NCBI RefSeq assembly: GCF_014529945.1
Contig: NZ_JACVFB010000006.1
Coordinates: forward strand, 248,001 to 312,000
Reading direction: 5' to 3'
DNA from: Chitinophaga varians
GTDB taxonomy: Bacteria > Bacteroidota > Bacteroidia > Chitinophagales > Chitinophagaceae
DNA length: 64,000 bases
Shown: one piece after another, positions 50,645 through 60,159 of the stretch
Numbering within the stretch: the stretch's first letter is position 1
Layout of the letters: each line of letters begins with the position of its first letter
Program-made: the position numbers and the translations under genes
Notes under the pieces: model-generated
The model's input: the letters and a program-made list of their open reading frames with translations, nothing else
Databases searched by the model: none
Told to the model about the DNA's origin: nothing

Positions 50645-52455
50645 TAGCAGTTCAGGTTTACCATGCCTCCTTTAATGTCCGTTGTGGTGCCCCCGTCTAC
50701 CTTAATAGAGGTGCCTTTGATGGATACTTGCGTATTGCCTTCCGTTTCGTGATGGAGAGCGCTCATTTTCATATTGGCAAGGCTTTTCAGCTCGTGCAGG
50801 GTGTCGGCGGTCGCGGTTATTTTATCAGCGCCGCTGGTAATTTTATTGGACTCATTATCGACGGTGATTTGGGCCGCTCCTTCCCCGATGATTACTTTTT
50901 TGGTGCCTTTCAAATGAATTTCCTTAGACAGGAATTCTATTTGGTTGGGGGCGTCTACCACAATTTTGTCTTCGGTTTTTACGGTGACCAGTGTTTGCGA
51001 TTTCACTGTGATATTGCCCGATCCGTCCATGATCATGGTACTGCCGTTTTTATCGGTGACGGTCACGCTGCCGGTGTTATCATCGAGCTGTATCAGGTTA
51101 CCGCTGCGGGTTTTGATAGCTTTCATATTGTTCTGCGCATCGCCGTAGCCACTTTTGGACTTGCCGTTGAACTTACTGCCTAATACAAAAGGCATCTCAG
51201 CGTTACCTCCTTCAAAGCCGATCACTACTTCTTCGCCTACTTCCGGTACAAAGTGAAAACCGGTACCACCTCCGGCGGCCGGTGATGCCTGGCGTATCCA
51301 GGGGCTCATGTCATTTTGTTGCTGCCAGAAGAACTGCACCCTTACGCGGCCGAGTTTTTCCGGATCGTTGTTGTCCTTTACGATGGCGCTCTGCATATCT
51401 GCTTTCGGCACCAGGTGGGGATTACTGTAGGGGGGCACTTTTACATCAGCCGGAATAGCGGTAAAAGAACAGTGATAGTTGCCGGGCGTGCTGGCATAGT
51501 GCGTTGCCGAGATAACGGTGTAGGCACTTTGTCCGGTATCGCTGGCGATGTTGATCTGCTGTCCGGGCATGACCGGCAGTTCGCTGATGCCGCTTACCCG
51601 AACAAACGCTGCTGCGTTGACTTTGTTCTGTACCTCCTTTACCTGCTTCAGTTCATCCTGTGTATAACCGTGATGCACAAACGTTTGTTTCTGGGAAGAA
51701 GAACTGTACAGGTCATCTGACGCAGCGGAAGAAAGGTGCATCAGCGGATGGGAGCCGGCGTCCGCTTTCTGCGATTTTTCGCTCAGGGGAGAGGCTTTCA
51801 TCATATCGTACGATACATAGTTAATCCGTTGCGGTGTTACGGCAGCAACGGTTTTTAGCTGATGAAGCGTCACGTTTTTGGTGAGTTTCACTTCGTTTTT
51901 CTGGGTGTCGCCAATGACGAGGGCGCTGCCATCGTAATACATCCATTCGCCGTAGCGGGCGGAGATACGCACGAGGAAATCGAAGTCCGTCTCGTTATAT
52001 TGTACGCAATAGGGGAGGGTGCCTTTATGAGCGGGCACCACCTGTGTCTTCAACAGGCCGGAGCTGGCATCCTGCAGGGCGCCCTGCATCACCTGTTGCA
52101 GGGATTTCTGATAGAAGGAGGTGCTCTGCGGAACATCGTCCAGCAGAATGGTGGGACTGACGCCTGAAACCTGAAAACCGATCGCCGCGCCATCTTCCTC
52201 GATGACGGCCATACTGGTGATCAGGCCTTTAAAGCGGAAGTTGTCGAAGTTGATGGAGATGCCTTTACCAATATATTTTTCGATGATTCCCTGTTGATAG
52301 GAGAGGTTGCTGCTCAGGCTACCGGGGCGCCACAGGAAGCTGAAGTAATGGTGGCTGCCGATGGCCTGTTCCAGCGTCACATTTTTAAACTCCACCGGTC
52401 CGGCATAGCCTTCAATGCCTATTGTTGACTTATTCAGAAATTTATCGTCACCCAT
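50644..52455 (-). CDS. vgrG: T6SS spike protein VgrG (TssI)
   Basis: A 603-residue spike trimer subunit. N-terminal gp27-like domain with the GALQDASSGLLKTQVVPAHK region, the gp5-like OB fold with VKDNNDPEKLGRVRVQFFWQ and GFHFVPEVGEEVVIGFEGG, then beta-helix repeats (KNGSTMIMDGSGNITVKSQT and many short G-rich strands) to the C-terminus. It carries effectors on the tube tip. No C-terminal effector extension is visible; the protein ends GGMVNLNC. It is transcribed after hcp and the 375-residue gene and overlaps the helical-repeat gene by one base. Confidence 0.95.
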   Translation of the reverse strand: MGDDKFLNKSTIGIEGYAGPVEFKNVTLEQAIGSHHYFSFLWRPGSLSSNLSYQQGIIEKYIGKGISINFDNFRFKGLITSMAVIEEDGAAIGFQVSGVSPTILLDDVPQSTSFYQKSLQQVMQGALQDASSGLLKTQVVPAHKGTLPYCVQYNETDFDFLVRISARYGEWMYYDGSALVIGDTQKNEVKLTKNVTLHQLKTVAAVTPQRINYVSYDMMKASPLSEKSQKADAGSHPLMHLSSAASDDLYSSSSQKQTFVHHGYTQDELKQVKEVQNKVNAAAFVRVSGISELPVMPGQQINIASDTGQSAYTVISATHYASTPGNYHCSFTAIPADVKVPPYSNPHLVPKADMQSAIVKDNNDPEKLGRVRVQFFWQQQNDMSPWIRQASPAAGGGTGFHFVPEVGEEVVIGFEGGNAEMPFVLGSKFNGKSKSGYGDAQNNMKAIKTRSGNLIQLDDNTGSVTVTDKNGSTMIMDGSGNITVKSQTLVTVKTEDKIVVDAPNQIEFLSKEIHLKGTKKVIIGEGAAQITVDNESNKITSGADKITATADTLHELKSLANMKMSALHHETEGNTQVSIKGTSIKVDGGTTTDIKGGMVNLNC

Positions 52456-52500
52456 AGTATTCAGGTTTAAGAATTTTTGTCAATGAATGCATACTTGTGG

Positions 52501-53628
52501 TCAGTCTTTCGGGTTGACTTTGATCACGCCTATTTTTTGAAAATCGATATCACCGCCTTTGACGTCTTCTACATGCATGTAGATAAAATATTTGTAGGGC
52601 TGCCCGGAAGCGTCCCTGGGGTTGGGGTCGAAGTTGCTGGTATAATTGCGGGTCAGTGATCCCGGAAGGGTTTTGTTGCGCCAGGATTGCTGATAGGCGT
52701 CTTCTGTGAGATAGAGGCCTACGAACTCCGTGCCCCAGTGCCTGTTATAGGCGTCCAGCATTCTGGCGAGGGGGCCGTATCCGCCACCTTGTTCGGGAGG
52801 GGCCTCTTGCGCCATGTTGATATTGTCCAGGTCTGCCTCTTTGAATTTATCGTTGCCCATGATGTCCAGCAGTTGCGTGGCGCCGGGTACGTAGTCGATG
52901 CCGGGGAAGTTGCCTTCACCTGCTTTTTTGCTGCTCAGGTCGGCCATGATTTCACCGGGATTTCCGGCCAGTACCCCTTTTACGAGGTCTCTTTCTTTGA
53001 ACAACCCTTTATAGATATCATGTGCGCCGCTGAAGCGTTGAATACCCTTTCTGAACTTCATGAGGTTTACACCCACCGGCGCCTTGGTGAACTCCTTTAT
53101 TTTATCTTGCACGGCAGCTGTTGTTTTGTCCTTCAGGAATCCGATGTCCCGGTTGATCTGCCTGTCTATGTCAGGGGCGGTATGCAGCCGGTAACGGGAA
53201 AGACTATCTGTTGCGGAGGCCGTCTGTGTTTTGTTTTCCGCTATGGTCGGCCACATAAAGGTGACCATCCTGCCGAATTGTATATCGAGTATGAAGGTGC
53301 CTACCTCCTGCACATATACGCCCAGCAGGTTGTTTTGCAGCTGGCAGTAGATGTGGGAGGCGGGTATAAGTGTTTTGGTGAGTCCGGCATTATGCAATAC
53401 TACTGGCAGATGATAGGCCATGGCCGTTAGTCCCTGGTTGAGCCGTTGTTGCTCCGCTTTACTGAACTGGATGTCTGTGTTGGCATTGGTCAGAAAGCTT
53501 TCGTTATACCATTTTTGGTGATCACGTTGTTCCAGGTGTTCGCCCATATGGATATCCGCCAGGGTACGTTGCAGCGCCAGCAGGATAAAGCGGGCCACCA
53601 CTTTGATATTTTCGGGGATATGCTCCAT
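52501..53628 (-). CDS. T6SS-locus protein of unknown function between hcp and vgrG
   Basis: A 375-residue protein that I cannot assign. The N-terminal half (FILLALQRTLADIHMGEHLE, VGTFILDIQFGRMVTFMWPT) appears globular. The middle (about 160-260) is charged and helical with an EAPPEQGGGYG linker at about 278-288, and the last 100 residues carry GTEFVGLYLTEDAYQQSWRN and YKYFIYMHVEDVKGGDIDF. No signal peptide, transmembrane segment or nuclease/lipase motif seen. It follows hcp by three bases and precedes vgrG by 45, a place used for effectors, adaptors or tube-associated proteins. Confidence 0.7.
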   Translation of the reverse strand: MEHIPENIKVVARFILLALQRTLADIHMGEHLEQRDHQKWYNESFLTNANTDIQFSKAEQQRLNQGLTAMAYHLPVVLHNAGLTKTLIPASHIYCQLQNNLLGVYVQEVGTFILDIQFGRMVTFMWPTIAENKTQTASATDSLSRYRLHTAPDIDRQINRDIGFLKDKTTAAVQDKIKEFTKAPVGVNLMKFRKGIQRFSGAHDIYKGLFKERDLVKGVLAGNPGEIMADLSSKKAGEGNFPGIDYVPGATQLLDIMGNDKFKEADLDNINMAQEAPPEQGGGYGPLARMLDAYNRHWGTEFVGLYLTEDAYQQSWRNKTLPGSLTRNYTSNFDPNPRDASGQPYKYFIYMHVEDVKGGDIDFQKIGVIKVNPKD

Positions 53629-53631
53629 GGC

Positions 53632-54021
53632 TTAGTCCTCCCATTTTCTTTTATAAGCGACGTTACCGATTTTAAGTTCTCTTGCGGAGATCACGATGTG
53701 GGTGATCATGGGGCTGCTGCCGGAGTGATGGTAACTTTCATGAAACTGTACGCAGATGCCTTCCGTGAATTCCACGGTGCGGAGGCTGGAGTCATGATCG
53801 CGGCGTTTGAAAACGATGGTGCCGTCGCGTTTTTCCTCCGGGGAGATCATCCATTGTACCAGGTCGGTATCGCGGGCCGATTCCAATACCAGGGAGATGG
53901 TCCCGCCGCGGGGCATGGTGCTGGGTTTGCCGATGGCGTCAGTCCCCTGGGAGAAACCATAATTACATTCCAGTACATTGGCTGACTTTCCGCCTATAAT
54001 CAGTTCTGCCTTAAAAGACAT
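53632..54021 (-). CDS. hcp: T6SS tube protein Hcp (TssD)
   Basis: 129 residues from the ATG at 54021 (MSFKAELIIGGKSANVLECN); the nine-codon extension upstream is AT-rich and unlike the family. It is the Bacteroidota-type TssD that stacks into the tube inside the sheath. Conserved pieces are LECNYGFSQGTDAIGKPSTM, the strand LVLESARDTDLVQWMIS and KIGNVAYKRKWED. It is first in the minus-strand T6SS operon and opposes clpV across a long spacer. Confidence 0.93.
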   Translation of the reverse strand: MSFKAELIIGGKSANVLECNYGFSQGTDAIGKPSTMPRGGTISLVLESARDTDLVQWMISPEEKRDGTIVFKRRDHDSSLRTVEFTEGICVQFHESYHHSGSSPMITHIVISARELKIGNVAYKRKWED

Positions 54022-54687
54022 AAAAAAGTATTTTTTTAGTGTTAACAATCCGGTTATCCTATGGCTATACGCAAATAGACACAGGCATAACAGGTGATAT
54101 ACGAAATTTATATGGTCGTTGTGATCCTACTGTTGTAACAGGTAAATGGCGCGGTCCTATGAAAGATAATGGTGACGCATGTTTCCGGGCAAAAGGTCCT
54201 TGTGACGGGTCTCTGGTTCATGGATGCTGAAAGGTTTTTCTCTTTTCAATAAAGGTTGTACGAAAATAAATATTCTCGTGCATAAATCGTGTAAGTAAGA
54301 TGATTTATTTTCGATCATGAATAATGTCTTTACCTATTTAATTGGTAGACATCCTTTCGATGTCCGGGATACTTTTTTTGTCGAATAAAAAATTTATGTA
54401 TTAATTTTATGTTTAAAATAATTTTTGATTTTAATGAGATGAGATAGCAGTAGATCGTTTGTAATGTATACTGGTATTGTGTTTCTGGAAACTTCAAAAG
54501 CGTATACTGATAGGTGTTACCCCCATAGTAAATATTTATGAAAAAGATAATGTTAGCCTCTGGTAAGAATTTCTTGCAGATTGAATTTTATGTAAATGTT
54601 TTCGCAGTATCTTTACCCAACTGCTTTTGTTAAGCAGCTGCGTTGTTGTAACTGTTAACTTGATTAGAAAAACCTTGAATCATCCAA
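54022..54687. other. Long AT-rich divergent spacer between hcp and clpV
   Basis: About 660 bases, visibly AT-richer than the flanking genes, with no convincing gene: a 63-codon frame at 54039-54230 has no family-like sequence. A TATCTTTA near 54610 resembles a -7 box for the clpV direction. It must hold promoters for both T6SS operons and leaves room for several regulator sites. Confidence 0.6.
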
Positions 54688-57144
54688 ATGACCCTTTCAA
54701 CATTGACCATATTCAGCGTTGAACTGCAATCCGCCATCCGGATTGCGCAAGCAATTGCAAAAGATCATCATCATGTGCAGTATGCCCCTGCGCACCTGCT
54801 CCGTGCAGCCATGCATAAGGAAGTAGGGCTGGCGCCCCTATTGCATCAGATGAATATAGACGTATACTATCTGGAAGAATGGGCCGAAGTCAGGCTGGAT
54901 GAGTTACCCCGTACATCCCGCACTGTAGATGACATAGAACCCGATGATGCTGCTGCGGCAGTATTGCAGGAAGCCCTCAGTATAGCCCAGGAAGCCGATA
55001 AACCGGAAACAGATGCCTGGAGCCTGCTGATTGCGTTATGTACCCCCGGCGTGGGCTTTTCCTACGAACAATTAAAATCGTTCCCCTTTACCCGTGATCA
55101 GCTCATTGCTGCCAGCCAGCAAGGTCGCAGCAAACCCGACAATACCGCCAACGGTAAAACGACCACAGCGGCCATTAAACCGGCCTCGCTGAAGTACGTG
55201 TACCGGATGACAGACCCGCAACTGTTGCAGACCTATCACCCGGTCATCGGCAGAGATGGCGACATACGCGCATTGTCGGAGGTGCTTACCCGTAAGGACC
55301 GCGCCAGCGTATTGATCATCGGCGAAGGCGGCGTAGGCAAAACGGCGCTCGTGGAAGGACTGGCCCGTGCCATCGCACAAAAGCAGGTGCCGCTGCAGTT
55401 ACAGCAATCCGATATATATGCCCTCGACTACGGCGCTTTTATTGCCGGGGCCGCCTATAAAAATGAACTGGAAGACAGACTGCTTCAGATCATTCAGCAG
55501 CTCAAACAAACGGGCAGGCATATACTCTTTATAGATAATCTTCATACCCTTCTCGATAAACAATCCGGCGGCGGCATGGCCAACGTCATCAAGGCTGCGC
55601 TGGGAAAAGGTGAGATCATCCTCATCGGGACCACCACCCCGGAAGGTTTCCGTAAACTCATTGAGCCGGACGCTATTCTGCGCCATCGATTTGAAACCAT
55701 CACCCTGGGAGAGCCGGATGAAACACAGGCTGTCAGGATGATGAGCGCCGTAGTGCCCGTGTATGAAAGCTTTTATCAGTTGCAGGTGCCCCCCGATGCC
55801 ACCCGTGAGGCTATACGCCTCTCCCGGCGTTACCTGAAAGAACGTTGCCTGCCAGACAGCGCTATCAACCTGCTGGACCGTACCATGGCCGCTATCCGCG
55901 CTATGCAGGACACAGGCGCTCCACTGTTGCTCTCCCTGCGGGAAGAGCTGGAAACGCTGCGTGGTAAGGAAGACTTACAAAGTGAAGACCTGCACTGGTT
56001 TTACCGGCAACTGACTGACAGACTGGGCGCACTGTTGACCGGTAAATTGCAGATAGAAACAGAACTGAACAAAGTAACGGATACCAACACGCTGCTGGAT
56101 GCCCTGCAACAGCTGCTGGACCAGCTGGCCGATGTGGTGTCCGTGCAACATAAGACCGTAACACCTGTTGATCTGGCTACGATGATAGCCGGCATGACAG
56201 GCGTACCGCTGGGCAAAATCCAGTCACAGGAAAGAGAACGCCTCGTGGCCATGGACCTGCACCTGCGTAAAAGAGTAGTAGGACAGGACCACGCACTGAA
56301 AGCGGTGTCTGACGCCATTCTGGAGTCACGCTCCGGCCTCAGCAGACCCGGACAGCCCATCGGTTCTTTCTTCCTCCTCGGACCTACCGGTACCGGTAAA
56401 ACGGAGCTGGCGAAATCCCTGGCAGACTTCTTGTTCCAGGACGAGCGTTGCATGATCCGCTTCGATATGTCCGAGTTTAAAGAAGAACATGCGGCAGCCC
56501 TGTTGTATGGCGCGCCTCCGGGATATGTGGGATATGAGGAAGGCGGCCTGCTGGTGAACAAAATACGGCAACAACCCTACGCAGTAGTATTATTCGATGA
56601 GATAGAAAAAGCCCATCCATCTGTATTTGATATCTTCTTACAGATCATGGACGAGGGTAAATTACACGACAGACTGGGAAAAACCGGGGACTTCTCCAAT
56701 GCGCTGGTGCTCTTTACCTCTAATATCGGTAGCGACGCCATCGCCACTTCTTTTGAGCAAGGTGTGATCCCGCCGTCACAACAACTGATGGAACTGATGA
56801 CGCGTCACTTCAGGCCGGAGTTCCTCGGCAGGCTGACGGAGATCGTTCCTTTCGGACCTATCCGGCAGGAAAACGTAGAGAAGATATTTGATATTCATCT
56901 GCAACATCTGCTGCAATTGTTGCAACAACAACAGATCACGCTGACGGTTACACCGGCAGCCCGGCAACATCTCGCGATGATGGGCTATTCGCCCCGTTAT
57001 GGCGCCCGCCCGCTGCGGGAGGTGATCCGTGGCCAGCTCCGCAAACCACTGTCACGTATGATCATCGACGGCAGCCTCAGCAAGGATATGTCAGTAACGC
57101 TCGACCTCAAAGAAGATAAACTGGATTGGTCTATCCACAAGTAA
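54688..57144 (+). CDS. clpV: T6SS sheath-recycling ATPase ClpV (TssH)
   Basis: An 818-residue Hsp100/Clp protein. N-terminal Clp-N repeats (1-145), NBD1 with Walker A GEGGVGKT (212-219), a coiled middle domain (about 385-490), NBD2 with Walker A GPTGTGKTELAKSLA and Walker B AVVLFDEIEKAHPS, and the C-terminal D2-small domain (FGPIRQENVEKIFDIHLQHL). NBD1 Walker B reads FIDNLHTLL: the catalytic Glu expected after Asp283 is Asn284. ClpV disassembles contracted TssBC sheaths. The small NBD1 change predicts that ATP hydrolysis there is weakened. It precedes tssB by 80 bases. Confidence 0.94.
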   Translation: MTLSTLTIFSVELQSAIRIAQAIAKDHHHVQYAPAHLLRAAMHKEVGLAPLLHQMNIDVYYLEEWAEVRLDELPRTSRTVDDIEPDDAAAAVLQEALSIAQEADKPETDAWSLLIALCTPGVGFSYEQLKSFPFTRDQLIAASQQGRSKPDNTANGKTTTAAIKPASLKYVYRMTDPQLLQTYHPVIGRDGDIRALSEVLTRKDRASVLIIGEGGVGKTALVEGLARAIAQKQVPLQLQQSDIYALDYGAFIAGAAYKNELEDRLLQIIQQLKQTGRHILFIDNLHTLLDKQSGGGMANVIKAALGKGEIILIGTTTPEGFRKLIEPDAILRHRFETITLGEPDETQAVRMMSAVVPVYESFYQLQVPPDATREAIRLSRRYLKERCLPDSAINLLDRTMAAIRAMQDTGAPLLLSLREELETLRGKEDLQSEDLHWFYRQLTDRLGALLTGKLQIETELNKVTDTNTLLDALQQLLDQLADVVSVQHKTVTPVDLATMIAGMTGVPLGKIQSQERERLVAMDLHLRKRVVGQDHALKAVSDAILESRSGLSRPGQPIGSFFLLGPTGTGKTELAKSLADFLFQDERCMIRFDMSEFKEEHAAALLYGAPPGYVGYEEGGLLVNKIRQQPYAVVLFDEIEKAHPSVFDIFLQIMDEGKLHDRLGKTGDFSNALVLFTSNIGSDAIATSFEQGVIPPSQQLMELMTRHFRPEFLGRLTEIVPFGPIRQENVEKIFDIHLQHLLQLLQQQQITLTVTPAARQHLAMMGYSPRYGARPLREVIRGQLRKPLSRMIIDGSLSKDMSVTLDLKEDKLDWSIHK

Positions 57145-57161
57145 AAAACCTCAAACAATAA

Positions 57162-57193
57162 AAAGGGACAGGGAATAGATCCCCCGGCCCTTT
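57162..57193 (+). terminator. Weak hairpin between clpV and tssB
   Basis: AAAGGG (57162-57167) can pair with CCCTTT (57188-57193), with further partial pairing inside, in the 80-base clpV-tssB gap. There is no T-run, so it would at most act as an attenuator or RNA-stability element that favours the abundant sheath proteins over ClpV. Confidence 0.4.
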
Positions 57194-57224
57194 ACTAATT
57201 TGGAAAATCTCAAAATGTTTTGTT

Positions 57225-57671
57225 ATGAATGACAACTACGGAATTGGTGGCACAGAAGTCAAACTGGACGCCAATGAAGCCATTGCGGAAATATCGCATA
57301 ACCGTACATTGTTTGCTGAAAAACTCACCCAGCAAGCACCTGTAAAGCCTGAAATTGTGGAAGGGCTGACTTCCGTGGAAGCCGTTTTTGAACACTTCAA
57401 GCCCAGCCTCAATGTAAGCTTTCATGATGCTGAGGGCCGTCCGGTGCCGGAAAAACTGCAATTCCACCACCTCGGCGATTTTGGCGTGAAAGGTATCACC
57501 GAACAAAGCGCTTTCCTCAACGACCTCGCCACAGAGAAAGAGCAATACCTGAAAATCATGAAAAACCTGAAGACCAACAAGATCCTTAAACAGGCACTCG
57601 CAGATCCGGAGGCAAGACAGGCCATGCTGAACGCTATACGCGGCATGCTGAAAGACCTGAACACAAAATAG
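57225..57671 (+). CDS. tssB: T6SS sheath small subunit TssB
   Basis: A 148-residue protein of the Bacteroidota TssB type. NVSFHDAEGRPVPEKLQFHH and DFGVKGITEQSAFLNDLATE are characteristic, and the C-terminal helix (LKQALADPEARQAMLNAIRG) is the usual end. With TssC it forms the contractile sheath around Hcp. It precedes tssC by 40 bases. Confidence 0.93.
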   Translation: MNDNYGIGGTEVKLDANEAIAEISHNRTLFAEKLTQQAPVKPEIVEGLTSVEAVFEHFKPSLNVSFHDAEGRPVPEKLQFHHLGDFGVKGITEQSAFLNDLATEKEQYLKIMKNLKTNKILKQALADPEARQAMLNAIRGMLKDLNTK

Positions 57672-57711
57672 TTAAACGGTTCCCCTATCCCGGAACATAA
57701 TATCATTTCTT

Positions 57712-59091
57712 ATGGCAGAATTACAGAAAAACGAGGAGTTGCAGGACCTGCAAAACGCAGGGCAACAGGCTGCAGCCAAACCAGAAGTTAACCTCGCCCA
57801 AAATATTGAGAGTCTGGTCAAATACGGCGGCTTCGATCTTATTGAAGCAGCCGTGGAAGGCGCCCAGAACCTCAACCCTGAACGCAAAGCACGCCGTAAT
57901 ATCTTCCTCACGGAAGCTGGTAAAAAATCAGAGAGGGATAAACTCAGAAAAACACTGTCACTCTGGGAAAAAGTGCTCTCTGAAGCTACAGAACTGCCGG
58001 AAATGGTGGACTTCTGTAATGAACACGCCGCCGAAGCAGAACAAGTGCTGAACAAAAACCTCGGCGAAGCAGTGGAAGGTACCCGCGAACTGGAACAGGC
58101 TTACCGTAACGTTGCCCTGTTCTTCAAAAATACCGAGTCCGACAAAGTGAAGAATATCTCCTTCATCAATGTGGAACTCGAACAACTGAAAGATCTCGAT
58201 AACACCCGCTTTATCGACGCTATCCGCGAAGAACTGGTGGCCAACTACGACCGCCTTGATCTGCGTGATAACTACAGCTTGTTGGTTATCCCGGGTTATC
58301 TTGGGTCCAACAAGGTGCTGGAAAAATGGGCTAAAATAGCACATGAAAACAAGGCCATGCTGGTGACAGACTTCGCTCACCTCGACGCTCCGGACGACGT
58401 AATGGAGATGTTTGAACTGGCCAACCTCACCGGTGGCGAAATACATCGCTCCAACGTGATCATGTCCTGTAACTGGCTCGTTGGCCGCGGCAAATTCGAT
58501 GAAGTAGGAGAGGACGATAACCTCTATGTGCCGCCTTCCGGCGCACTCGCAGGTAAAATCTACAAAACACTCATGTCTCAGGTAACAGCCGGTAAAAAAT
58601 TCGGTGGCATGAATGAAGTAGATGGCGTACGCTTCGAACTGAAGAAAAGCGAAATCGCCAGCCTCGAAAAAATGGGCCTCGTTCCCATGGTGAAAGAATA
58701 CGGTAAGGTAATGGCCTTCAGTGCCAAGACACTGTTCAACGGCGATAACCTCGGTCTGCAGACTTACTCTGTCGTACGTGTGTTCGACTTCGTGACCAAA
58801 GTGCTGATGGACTTCCTGAACCGCCGCGCTTTTGAAAACTTCAATGCCAATACCCGTAAAGACCTCATGAAGCAGATCATCCGCTTCCTCGATGGTATTA
58901 CCGGTCCGGACAAACTGATCGAAGATTTCAACATACGTCGTTTTGAACAGGACCCTATTCAGAAAGATCGTATCCACCTGGATATTCACCTGAAGCCTTA
59001 CTTCCCTGCCAAAAACTTCCTGATTAAAATGGAAGGCCAGAAAGGAGATGATGCGGCTGAGTGGGATACTACCTATGAACAGGATAAATAA
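57712..59091 (+). CDS. tssC: T6SS sheath large subunit TssC
   Basis: A 459-residue sheath protein. The core (SLLVIPGYLGSNKVLEKWAK, NVIMSCNWLVGRGKFDEVGE, DFLNRRAFENFNANTRKDLM) follows the TssC/VipB pattern, and the C-terminal HLDIHLKPYFPAKNFLIKME matches the conserved last strands. With TssB it forms the six-start sheath that drives the tube out. It is 157 bases from the next gene. Confidence 0.95.
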   Translation: MAELQKNEELQDLQNAGQQAAAKPEVNLAQNIESLVKYGGFDLIEAAVEGAQNLNPERKARRNIFLTEAGKKSERDKLRKTLSLWEKVLSEATELPEMVDFCNEHAAEAEQVLNKNLGEAVEGTRELEQAYRNVALFFKNTESDKVKNISFINVELEQLKDLDNTRFIDAIREELVANYDRLDLRDNYSLLVIPGYLGSNKVLEKWAKIAHENKAMLVTDFAHLDAPDDVMEMFELANLTGGEIHRSNVIMSCNWLVGRGKFDEVGEDDNLYVPPSGALAGKIYKTLMSQVTAGKKFGGMNEVDGVRFELKKSEIASLEKMGLVPMVKEYGKVMAFSAKTLFNGDNLGLQTYSVVRVFDFVTKVLMDFLNRRAFENFNANTRKDLMKQIIRFLDGITGPDKLIEDFNIRRFEQDPIQKDRIHLDIHLKPYFPAKNFLIKMEGQKGDDAAEWDTTYEQDK

Positions 59092-59248
59092 TCAGTCCAA
59101 CTGATTACAGGCTGGCAGTGATCATCGTTGAACAAACCGGCAACGACCTGTACAACGTTGATCATTGCGGCATAACATAATTTTATTTCGGTTGTTTCTC
59201 AGGTAGATAAACAACCTGAGAGCCAACTCAACGTTAAGTGTAAATACA

Positions 59249-60148
59249 ATGAAAGCGGTGCGCAGTATTTTATTTTGTTTGTTAATTGGAACGGCCCCCA
59301 CAGCGATGGCACAGCAAATCGGAAGAACCGATACTGTGCTGACAAAAAGAGGCGCTTCTACCCTTATTACCAGCGGATCCCCTATCACCACGTTCCAGAT
59401 CGGTGATGGAAAAAATACAGACTATGATTACCGGATCGTAGACGGAAACATGGCGGTAGTAAGAGCAGTCACAGCATCTCCCAAGCCTACCAATCTGATT
59501 GTCCGTGAAGGAGACAATATTCACTACATGATCCTCACCTATCGTGAGAATGCAGACTTGTCCAAACTGAAGTATGTGTTGTCAAGGAAACAGGCGGGTG
59601 GAAAAGAAACCGCTATGGCCGGCACTCCTGAGCCCAGGCATGGCGACAAGGATTCTGGTAATAAGAACCAGACGTCCTTTAAACTGCCTGACGAAGATGA
59701 CAGCGCTCCACTGATCAGTGTGGATACCGTTACAGTAAGTGATCTGGCGGAAGATTTCAAAAAGGACAGCAAAGTCAATCACAACTACGAAGTGAAAATT
59801 GACGGTGTAAGCCTTGGTTATGCCAAAGCGATGACGCTCAGTTCGCTGAACTACTTCTGTTTCCATATCCGTAACAAAAACAAGGACCCGTACGAGTTTG
59901 TAAAGGCTACGCTGATACACAAAGAGAAAAAGGATACAGCCGTGCTGCATACCATGCCGCTGCTGTATAAGAAAGGTCCTGCTGCGATTGAAGCCCATGG
60001 CGAAGCACAGGAAGTATTTGTAGTGCCTTCCAGAACTTTCAAAAAAGAAGACGAGATCATCATCGTACTGGAACCTGCTGAAAACAAGCCGCAACTGGTG
60101 CTGTATGTGCCTGCGAGTACATTGCCCAAATATATGTTGACAAAATAG
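59249..60148 (+). CDS. Secreted TraN/DUF4138-like protein in the T6SS locus
   Basis: A 299-residue protein with signal peptide MKAVRSILFCLLIGTAPTAMA. The N-terminal part has the strand order of conjugative TraN and VirB9-like proteins (TLITSGSPITTFQIGDGKNT, DGNMAVVRAVTASPKPTNLI, EGDNIHYMILTYREN). The end (YFCFHIRNKNKDPYEFVKAT, TMPLLYKKGPAAIEAHGEAQ, KKEDEIIIVLEPAENKPQLV) has the Bacteroidota TraN (DUF4138) shape. It is separated by a charged linker at about 113-148. It could be a periplasmic/outer-membrane part of the secretion apparatus. The call is from pattern recall, not alignment. It is 11 bases before the transglycosylase. Confidence 0.6.
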   Translation: MKAVRSILFCLLIGTAPTAMAQQIGRTDTVLTKRGASTLITSGSPITTFQIGDGKNTDYDYRIVDGNMAVVRAVTASPKPTNLIVREGDNIHYMILTYRENADLSKLKYVLSRKQAGGKETAMAGTPEPRHGDKDSGNKNQTSFKLPDEDDSAPLISVDTVTVSDLAEDFKKDSKVNHNYEVKIDGVSLGYAKAMTLSSLNYFCFHIRNKNKDPYEFVKATLIHKEKKDTAVLHTMPLLYKKGPAAIEAHGEAQEVFVVPSRTFKKEDEIIIVLEPAENKPQLVLYVPASTLPKYMLTK

Positions 60149-60159
60149 GAAAACGTGTC

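Noticed and set aside
54039..54230. 63-codon plus-strand frame upstream of clpV
   Set aside because: No family-like sequence, AT-rich context, no promoter box; overlaps the expected hcp promoter.
59249..60148. TssN assignment for the gene after tssC
   Set aside because: TssN is a multi-pass membrane protein; this one has a signal peptide and no internal transmembrane segment.
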